A stretch of 33,545 bases of DNA from assembly GCA_020073545.1 (NCBI GenBank), contig JAIQEZ010000049.1:1-33545 (forward strand). The letters run 5' to 3'. The notes beneath the pieces were generated by a model. The model searched no databases. It had not been told where the DNA came from and saw only the letters and a program-made list of their open reading frames with translations. Positions 27,003 through 33,545 of the stretch are shown here, piece after piece (positions within the stretch are counted from its first letter, which is position 1; each line of letters opens with the position of its first letter). The position numbers were made by a program, and so were the translations under genes. Origin of the DNA: Terriglobia bacterium (GTDB lineage: Bacteria; Acidobacteriota; Terriglobia; UBA7540).

Positions 27003-28010
27003 TCACGGGACGGTGATGACGACCCTACCGATCTGCTGATTCGACTCGAGGTATCGGTAGGCGTCCACGGTCTGCTCGAGCGGAAACGTCGTCGCGATCC
27101 TTGGGATGAAACGACCGTCGGCGACGCGATCGTAGACGTAATGCTTCGCCGCTGCAGTGGTCTGAGGGTTGTCGAAGACTTCCCTCAACGTGTAGCCGCG
27201 AAGGGTGAGGCCCTTGCCTATAACCGGAACGACGGGGAACGGCGTGGGCTGGCCGGATAGCCGCCCGTACTCAATGATGATTCCGCCCGGGGCAGAGGCC
27301 GCCGCGAGTTGCTCGAGGAGCGGTCCGCCGATAGGATCGAATGTGACTCGGACGCCACTGCCGTTGGTGATTTCCCGAATGCGGCTCTCGTAATCTTCCT
27401 CCGCCGTCACGATTACGTGATCCGCGCCAAGGGAGAGCAACTCCTGCTTCTTCGCTGGCGTCCGCGTGACCGCGATGGCCGTTGCGCCTGCGTCGCGCAC
27501 GAACTGGATGGCGGCGAGGCCAACGCTGGAAGCCGCAGCGAGGATCGATGCGAGGTCGCCCTTCTCGATGTGCGTGATGGAGACGAGAGCGCCATAGGCT
27601 GTCAGATATGGCATCCAGAAGGAGGCCGCCTGCGCCGTCGTCAGGTTGGACGGGTACTCAGCGACAACGCCTACAGGGACGACAGCCTCCTCGCCGAGCG
27701 TCCCGTAGCGGTTTTGGTCGAATCCGGGAACAGTGGCAACGCGCTTACCGATCCAAGAGCGGTCTACTCCCTCACCGACTGCTTCGATGATGCCCGCAAC
27801 TTCGTAGCCGAGGCGCGAAGGGAGTTTGGGTTGTACAAAGCCGTGGCCACTGAAGTGTTGGCCACTCATAAAGGTGAATTGGTCGCGATTCACGCCTGCC
27901 GCTTCAACGCGCAGGCAGACTTCGCCAGGGCCGGGCTGCTGGGAAGGTGCATCTTCAATCTTGAGAATTTCAGGACCGCCGAACGTATAGAAGCGAACAA
28001 TCCTTGGCAT
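27003..28010 (-). CDS. Zinc-independent NADPH:quinone oxidoreductase-type dehydrogenase
   Basis: A 335-residue medium-chain dehydrogenase of the quinone oxidoreductase/zeta-crystallin branch, reducing quinones or enones with NADPH. It lacks the Cys-rich structural-zinc lobe. The N-terminal catalytic domain has VEAAGVNRDQFTFMSG and SRLGYEVAGIIEAVGEGV; the Rossmann domain has AAASSVGLAAIQFVRDAGAT (about 155-175), a variant of the usual AxxGGVG motif. The ATG at 28010 follows GGAGGG. It lies 42 bases upstream of the CMD-like gene and 87 bases downstream of the F420-type reductase gene. The role is likely in detoxification of reactive carbonyls or quinones. Confidence 0.88.
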   Translation of the reverse strand: MPRIVRFYTFGGPEILKIEDAPSQQPGPGEVCLRVEAAGVNRDQFTFMSGQHFSGHGFVQPKLPSRLGYEVAGIIEAVGEGVDRSWIGKRVATVPGFDQNRYGTLGEEAVVPVGVVAEYPSNLTTAQAASFWMPYLTAYGALVSITHIEKGDLASILAAASSVGLAAIQFVRDAGATAIAVTRTPAKKQELLSLGADHVIVTAEEDYESRIREITNGSGVRVTFDPIGGPLLEQLAAASAPGGIIIEYGRLSGQPTPFPVVPVIGKGLTLRGYTLREVFDNPQTTAAAKHYVYDRVADGRFIPRIATTFPLEQTVDAYRYLESNQQIGRVVITVP

Positions 28011-28097
28011 TCATTTCCCTCCGCTGGTTCCTGATTTGCGCTTCTTCAATTCTTGACTCCTATTTCTGTTGAAGTTCCCAGCGACCTGTGATCTTTG

Positions 28098-28742
28098 CTA
28101 TCTCCCAAACCGCTCAAACCGGTATGCCAGTTCCGGGCCACCTTTGCCCCCGTATGCAAGTTCGCCAACAAGCAGCGCGAACGGTTCGGTATATCGCGCG
28201 ATACGAAGAGGCCCAACATCCACCGGATCGAAGCCGACGTCCCGGATCAGCTCGGCTGCTACATCCTTCGCCCTAGGCTCATCGCCGCAAAGCACGAGAC
28301 TCGGTCTGCTGGAGTTCTTGCGGGCTTCGAAAACGCCAAATAGGACTTCGCTGGGAATGGTGTTAAACGCCAACACTACATGAGCGCGTGGAACTTTCTT
28401 TGCGAGTTCTTCGGCTCCCGACGTAGTGGTGCCAATGATGAGTTTCGTGTTGCCCTCATCCATCGGGAGGCAGCAGGTTAAGATCACCTTGCCTGACAGA
28501 TCGCCCGCCTGCTTCAGCACATCGTCTATTCGCGACCAGTGCACGGCCAGCAATACCGCGTCCGCTTCCTGCGCGGCCTCACGCGGTGTGCCGGGCCGCG
28601 CCTTGCCCTTGGCGTCCCGCGCTAGTTTCTTTAGTTTATCTGTGCTGTGCGCATAGCTGAATACCACCTCATGTCCGGCTCGCGCAAAGAGCGTTCCGAG
28701 CGTCCCGCCCATCAACCCCGAACCCAGAATGCCAACTCGCAT
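28098..28742 (-). CDS. F420-dependent NADP reductase-like / NADP oxidoreductase (PF03807)
   Basis: A 214-residue Rossmann protein starting MRVGILGSGLMGGTLGTLFARAG, the dinucleotide-binding motif of the NADPH-dependent F420 reductase / pyrroline-carboxylate reductase-like family. The ATG at 28742 has GAGGA 8-9 bases upstream. The open frame continues to 29237, but that part overlaps the preceding dehydrogenase gene in another frame and has no family similarity. Further family segments are ADAVLLAVHWSRIDDVL and the VVLAFNTIPSEVL loop near the active site, and the end (ELAYGGKGGPELAYRFERFG) matches similar bacterial proteins. Many bacterial members act without F420, so the partner cofactor is open. 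It follows the YahK-like gene after 22 bases, which argues for co-transcription. Confidence 0.82.
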   Translation of the reverse strand: MRVGILGSGLMGGTLGTLFARAGHEVVFSYAHSTDKLKKLARDAKGKARPGTPREAAQEADAVLLAVHWSRIDDVLKQAGDLSGKVILTCCLPMDEGNTKLIIGTTTSGAEELAKKVPRAHVVLAFNTIPSEVLFGVFEARKNSSRPSLVLCGDEPRAKDVAAELIRDVGFDPVDVGPLRIARYTEPFALLVGELAYGGKGGPELAYRFERFGR

Positions 28743-28764
28743 ATTGCTCGTCCTCGCCTTTCGT

Positions 28765-29823
28765 TTACTCAGATTTGAGAGAAGCCATATCGATGGAGAA
28801 GCGGTACTTGACATCGGACTTGAGCAGTCTCTCGTAGGCTTCGTTGACTTTCTGGATGGGGATGACTTCGATATCGGCAGTGATGTCATGTGCGCCGCAA
28901 AAATCGAGCATCTCCTGGGTCTCGGCGATACCGCCGATGAGCGAGCCGGAGAGGCTGCGGTTGCCGAACAGAAGGCCGAAGGCAGCGACGGCGAGAGGCT
29001 TCGCCGGCGCGCCGACGAGGGTGAGGTTGCCCTCGCGGCGGAGGAGTTGGATGTACGCGTTGATGTCGTGATCGGCGGAGACCGCGTCGAGGATGAAGTC
29101 GAAGCTGCCAGCATGCTTCTGCATATCGTCGGCATTGCGGGAGACGACGACTTCGTCGGCGCCGAGACGGAGCCCATCATCCTTCTTGTTGGGTGAAGTC
29201 GTAAAGACAACGACGTGGGCTCCGAGCGCATGTGCAAACTTCACGCCCATGTGGCCCAGTCCGCCGAGACCGACCACACCAACTTTCTTGTCCTTGGTGA
29301 GGCCCCAGCGCCGCATGGGCGAGTATGTTGTGATTCCGGCGCAGAGGAGCGGCGCGGCTCCGGCGAGATCGAGGCTGGAAGGGAGGCGTAGGACAAAGCG
29401 TTCGTTGACGACCACGCTTTCGGAGTAGCCACCATAGGTGACGCCTCCGAGGTGCTTGTCCGGGGAGTTGAAGGTGCCGGTCAGATTGGGGCAGAACTGC
29501 TCAAGGCCAGCTTTGCACGGGGGGCAGGTACCGTCCGAGTCGACCAAGCAGCCGACCGCGGCGAGGTCGCCGGGTCTGAACTTGGTGACTGCGGAGCCGA
29601 CCTTGCTGACACGGCCGACGATCTCATGGCCGGGGACGCAGGGGTAGACGGTGGTCCTGCCGCTGCTCCACTCGCTACGCACCTCGTGGAGGTCGGAGTG
29701 GCAGATGCCGCAGAAGAGGATTTCGATCTGTACGTCGTGTTCGGTTGGATCGCGCCGCGCGATCGTGGCGGGGGCAAGCGGCGATGTCGCACTTGCAGCG
29801 GCGTAAGCCTTCGTGTTGTACAT
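28765..29823 (-). CDS. NAD(P)-dependent zinc alcohol dehydrogenase, YahK/cinnamyl-type
   Basis: A 352-residue zinc medium-chain dehydrogenase close to the YahK/cinnamyl-alcohol dehydrogenase group, reducing broad aldehydes with NADPH. Catalytic zinc ligands are in FCGICHSDLH and PGHEIVG. The structural zinc lobe reads VDSDGTCPPCKAGLEQFC: three cysteines remain, while the first of the usual four is Asp. The nucleotide motif is VVGLGGLGHMGVKFAHALGA (about 180-200). TYGGYSES and LLCAGITTYSPMRRW are group signatures. The ATG at 29823 follows a weak purine-rich stretch. It lies 71 bases after the aldo/keto reductase gene and 22 bases before the F420-type reductase gene, in the middle of the redox operon. 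Confidence 0.9.
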   Translation of the reverse strand: MYNTKAYAAASATSPLAPATIARRDPTEHDVQIEILFCGICHSDLHEVRSEWSSGRTTVYPCVPGHEIVGRVSKVGSAVTKFRPGDLAAVGCLVDSDGTCPPCKAGLEQFCPNLTGTFNSPDKHLGGVTYGGYSESVVVNERFVLRLPSSLDLAGAAPLLCAGITTYSPMRRWGLTKDKKVGVVGLGGLGHMGVKFAHALGAHVVVFTTSPNKKDDGLRLGADEVVVSRNADDMQKHAGSFDFILDAVSADHDINAYIQLLRREGNLTLVGAPAKPLAVAAFGLLFGNRSLSGSLIGGIAETQEMLDFCGAHDITADIEVIPIQKVNEAYERLLKSDVKYRFSIDMASLKSE

Positions 29824-29844
29824 GGATTTACGCTCCTATCGTAG

Positions 29845-31241
<1,397 letters not shown>

Positions 31242-32600
31242 ATGATTGTCATGAAATTTGGAGGCAGTTCAGTCAAAGATGCAGTATCCATCGACCGGGT
31301 GATCAAAATTATCCAGGAGCACTTGCCATTGAATCCGGTGATCGTTGTTTCCGCCATGGGCAAGACCACGCGGAACCTGCTCGGCGCGGGGGCATTGGCC
31401 TCGGAAGGGAAAACAGGCGAGGCTCTTGGCCAGCTGGCGGCCATTGAAGCGTATCATCATGCCGAACTCTCGCAGTTGGTGGAAGATCACAGAAACTCTC
31501 CGGTGTTTTCCCTCATGGCGGGATATTTCAGCGAAATGCATGACTTGGTAAAAGGTCTTGCCATTTTGAAGGAATTTTCGCCGCGCAGCCAGGATGCCAT
31601 GGCTGCCTACGGCGAGCTGCTTTCATCGGTCATACTTGCCGCGGGGCTGGCGTCCCGCGGGGTGAAGGTGCAGCTGTTGGATTCCCGCACGCTCATGATT
31701 ACCGATGATCACTTCACAGCCGCGGAGCCGATCGAGGAAACCTCTCAAGCGCGAATGTGTGCCGCTTTGCTCCCTGAGCTGGAGGGGGGCCGCACGCCGG
31801 TGATGCAAGGGTATATCGGGGCGACCCTGGCGGGGGCGACGACTACCCTGGGTTTTGAAGGGTCTGATTTCACAGCAACCTTCGTGGGAGCGGCTTTGGA
31901 TGTGAAGGCCATTCAGATTTGGAAGGATGTGCCTGGCTTGATGAGCGCCGATCCCGCCGTTATCCCCGATGCGCAGACGATTCCAGCAGCCACCTGCGAT
32001 GAAATGGCCGAGTTGACCTACTTTGGCGCCAAATTACTGCATCCGCGAGCGGTTTGGCCGGCGGCTCAGAAGCGCATCCCTGTCCAAATCTTCAACTCCT
32101 GGCACCCGCAAGACGCAGGGACAATCATTCAAGAAAGCGCGGTGACAGCTCCGCAAGGAGTGCGCTCCATTGCCTTCAAGCGAGGTTTGGCATTGCTTCA
32201 CGTCGTCTCGAACCGGCGCCAGCCGATTTCAGAATTCATGAAAGGAGTGCTTGATGTTTTAGACCGGCACCGCGTTACGCCCGATTTGACAGCCATCTCA
32301 TCGATGCACTGCAGACTGGCGCTAGACGCCAACCTTCCGTTTGAGCGGTTTCTTCCGGAATTACATCGTTTGGGTGCGGTGGAAATTGAGCGGGGGAAAG
32401 CATCCATTTGCCTGGTGGGGCAGGGACTGACCCAGCAGCCGGGCATTGCGGCTTTGGCCTTGGGAGCTATTCCCGATTTGCGGCTGGATCTCATTTCTCA
32501 GGGCTCTTCGCCGAATAGCTTGATGATGGTTTTTGATGAAACTCATCTCGAAACGGGGCTCAAGCGGATCCATCGCCAATTTTTTGAGCGAGACACTTAA
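31242..32600 (+). CDS. lysC: Aspartate kinase, monofunctional
   Basis: A 452-residue aspartokinase, the first enzyme of the lysine/threonine/methionine pathway, phosphorylating L-aspartate. I use the ATG at 31242 because MIVMKFGGSSVKD is the canonical N-terminus; the longer frame adds 15 residues that match nothing. The kinase domain (1-~290) has KFGGSS for ATP, LGFEGSDFTATFVGAAL for the glycine-rich Ser-Asp motif, and IWKDVPGLMSADPAVIPDA. Two ACT-type regulatory domains follow (~300-450) for feedback by lysine or threonine, including LHVVSNRR and SICLVGQGL. Homoserine dehydrogenase is absent, so it is the LysC/monofunctional type. The gene stands alone and its stop at 32600 is followed immediately by a hydrolase remnant. 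Which amino acid inhibits it is not clear. Confidence 0.93.
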   Translation: MIVMKFGGSSVKDAVSIDRVIKIIQEHLPLNPVIVVSAMGKTTRNLLGAGALASEGKTGEALGQLAAIEAYHHAELSQLVEDHRNSPVFSLMAGYFSEMHDLVKGLAILKEFSPRSQDAMAAYGELLSSVILAAGLASRGVKVQLLDSRTLMITDDHFTAAEPIEETSQARMCAALLPELEGGRTPVMQGYIGATLAGATTTLGFEGSDFTATFVGAALDVKAIQIWKDVPGLMSADPAVIPDAQTIPAATCDEMAELTYFGAKLLHPRAVWPAAQKRIPVQIFNSWHPQDAGTIIQESAVTAPQGVRSIAFKRGLALLHVVSNRRQPISEFMKGVLDVLDRHRVTPDLTAISSMHCRLALDANLPFERFLPELHRLGAVEIERGKASICLVGQGLTQQPGIAALALGAIPDLRLDLISQGSSPNSLMMVFDETHLETGLKRIHRQFFERDT

Positions 32601-32741
32601 AACGGAATCCGCAAGTTGATCCGCCGCATCCAGACCGCCGGGGCTACGGTTGTCCTGCTAGCGCCGCCAGCTTTTGATGCCGCGGCTGCGGGATCCAAGG
32701 TAGCGGGCCCAGGCGCGCCCAAGTTCGGCTGTGCACAATAA
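32601..32741 (+). pseudogene. SGNH/GDSL hydrolase remnant
   Basis: Directly after the aspartate kinase stop, and in the same frame, 46 codons read IRKLIRRIQTAGATVVLLAP, then PAFDAAAAG, and stop at 32741. This is the segment of SGNH/GDSL esterases after the central helix (a conserved AGA-V-LLTPP-FD pattern). The catalytic Ser, Gly, Asn blocks and the His are absent, so it is a non-functional internal fragment. The in-frame abutment with lysC suggests a deletion joined the two. It could also be a chance fusion boundary in the assembly. Confidence 0.6.
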
Positions 32742-32798
32742 CGATCCGAACCATGTGGGTTGGTACCTGGCTTTTAACGTCAGGCTGGGAACATACCT

Positions 32799-33068
32799 TC
32801 ACGTCATGTTCCTCGGAAAGTAGCAGGTCTCCGTCATCCGATCTGACGGGTCGAAGCCCGTCAAACCAGGGTCATCGGGAAACTCAGCAAAGCTGAAGCC
32901 GTCCTCAGTCGGGGTGATGCGTACTCGGTCACACCGTTGGGGATTTCATTGATAGTTGTACATCCATTTAAGGAACGCATCGCCTGCGCCCGGCTGCCCA
33001 TCGGAGCGTAAGTTGTCTCGGTATTCGAAAAGTATCCAATTGCCTTCATCCAAGACGATTCTGTCTGC
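32799..33068 (-). pseudogene. Unrecognised decayed ORF with in-frame stop
   Basis: A minus-strand frame open from 33068 to a stop at 32799 is interrupted by TGA at 32946-32948. Its first half reads GNWILFEYRDNLRSDGQPG and ends FLKWMYNYQ; after the stop it continues ITPTEDGFSFAEFPDDPG and ends [12 protein letters not shown]. Residue composition and the continued frame across one stop look like a gene that has decayed, but I do not recognise the family, and there is no start codon with a site. A hairpin GACGGG-loop-CCCGTC lies inside it (32845-32862). The remaining bases up to 33437 show no gene I can support. Confidence 0.35.
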
Positions 33069-33437
33069 TTAATCCCTATTCGCCTTTTGCACTGGATTGC
33101 AACCCCTTGGAGACATCGTGAAATCGCGGATTCTGTGTCAACCCATAGCAAGCCTTCTAGGCAGGTACTTGCTACAATTTCCGCTACAGTCGAATGTCTA
33201 CTGCCCTGGCTACCTTCCGCGCGCGGGGCCGCTACTGCCTTTCTTGCCTCGGGTCTCGCGCCGCAGCCTCCCTGCCATACAATTCCCCGTGCTCGCAGGT
33301 GGGAAGCTCGCTGACCAGTTGCGGGGGCACTCCCTTGTCGAGTGTGGCGGCAAAAGCGGCCAATTCGGGTAGGAGCATGTGTGGGATTAGCTAAGCCGAG
33401 GCGCTTGGCGGTTGAGAGGTCGCGCGGCTGCTGCTTA

Positions 33438-33545
33438 AGGTGCTTGAATGGCGAGATCTTCGACAGCGTGGTTGAGGCGAAGGTGTTGATCGAGCGCTGG
33501 CGAAGGGAGTACAACCAGGTGCGGCCGCACAGCGCGCTGGGGTAC
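33438..33545 (+). CDS. IS3-family transposase OrfB, 3' part (truncated)
   Basis: The plus-strand frame from about 33438 to the window end reads CLNGEIFDSVVEAKVLIERW and then RREYNQVRPHSALGY, the highly conserved C-terminal end of the IS3-family OrfB integrase (DDE domain, PF13683 region), just after its last catalytic acid. Upstream of about 33437 the same frame no longer matches, so only the end of the gene is present: the 5' part has been lost or replaced. The element continues out of the window. Together with the OrfA fragment at the left edge it brackets the window. Confidence 0.85.

Noticed and set aside
28743-29237. N-terminal extension of the F420-type reductase frame
   Set aside because: Overlaps the YahK-like gene in another frame, low-complexity Ser/Arg-rich, while a good site precedes the internal ATG at 28742.
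32861-33514. 217-codon minus-strand frame at the right edge
   Set aside because: Crosses the transposase fragment in antisense and shows no domain; a different minus-strand frame is more protein-like.

Overview
The window looks like a piece of a GC-rich soil bacterium, most likely an acidobacterium (Terriglobia/Solibacter-like). This is inferred from the mix of secreted GH3 (with PA14 insert), GH95, GH29, GH51, GH140-like and CE1 enzymes, the sugar-porter style transporter and the general codon/GC character. No rRNA or other phylogenetic marker is present. Both edges carry partial IS3-family transposase sequence, so the window may be a contig that broke at repeats.

Layout. (1) 1-189: the start of an IS3-type orfA leaving the window to the left, with its terminal repeat. 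(2) 312-16768: a plant cell wall (hemicellulose/pectin side chain) degradation locus. One GH3 is on the plus strand. Convergent to it, a long minus-strand series reads, in transcription order: GH3, GH140-like (DUF5060/DUF4038), a broken GH95 remnant, a CE1-type esterase, GH51 arabinofuranosidase, GH29 fucosidase, full-length GH95 fucosidase and a second esterase. Nearly all begin with a signal peptide, so they should act in the periplasm or outside the cell. No SusC/SusD, TonB receptor or regulator is present. (3) 16769-17854: a 1.1 kb divergent intergenic region with a 13-bp tandem repeat. (4) 17855-22919: a plus-strand catabolic operon of two zinc medium-chain dehydrogenases (the second broken by a one-base frameshift), a beta-hydroxyacid dehydrogenase and a split transketolase pair. 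The last three genes are tightly coupled by ATGA overlaps. (5) 23088-25418: a D-lyxose isomerase-family enzyme and an MFS sugar porter, on the minus strand. (6) 25614-30887: six minus-strand redox genes (Tat-type aldo/keto reductase, carboxymuconolactone decarboxylase-like, quinone oxidoreductase-like, F420/NADP reductase-like, YahK-like alcohol dehydrogenase, aldo/keto reductase), closely spaced and probably one transcription unit. (7) 31242-32600: a monofunctional aspartate kinase. (8) 32601-33545: decayed sequence holding an SGNH/GDSL hydrolase remnant, an unrecognised broken ORF and the 3' end of an IS3-type orfB.

Working model (inference): secreted enzymes strip fucose, arabinose, xylose and perhaps apiose from plant polysaccharides. 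The porter imports sugars. The isomerase, dehydrogenases and split transketolase form an intracellular route for an unusual pentose or branched sugar. The substrate of that route is not established by the sequence. A link to apiose is the most interesting testable idea because a GH140-like apiosidase candidate is nearby and apulose-4-phosphate transketolases are split enzymes, but no sugar kinase is present here.
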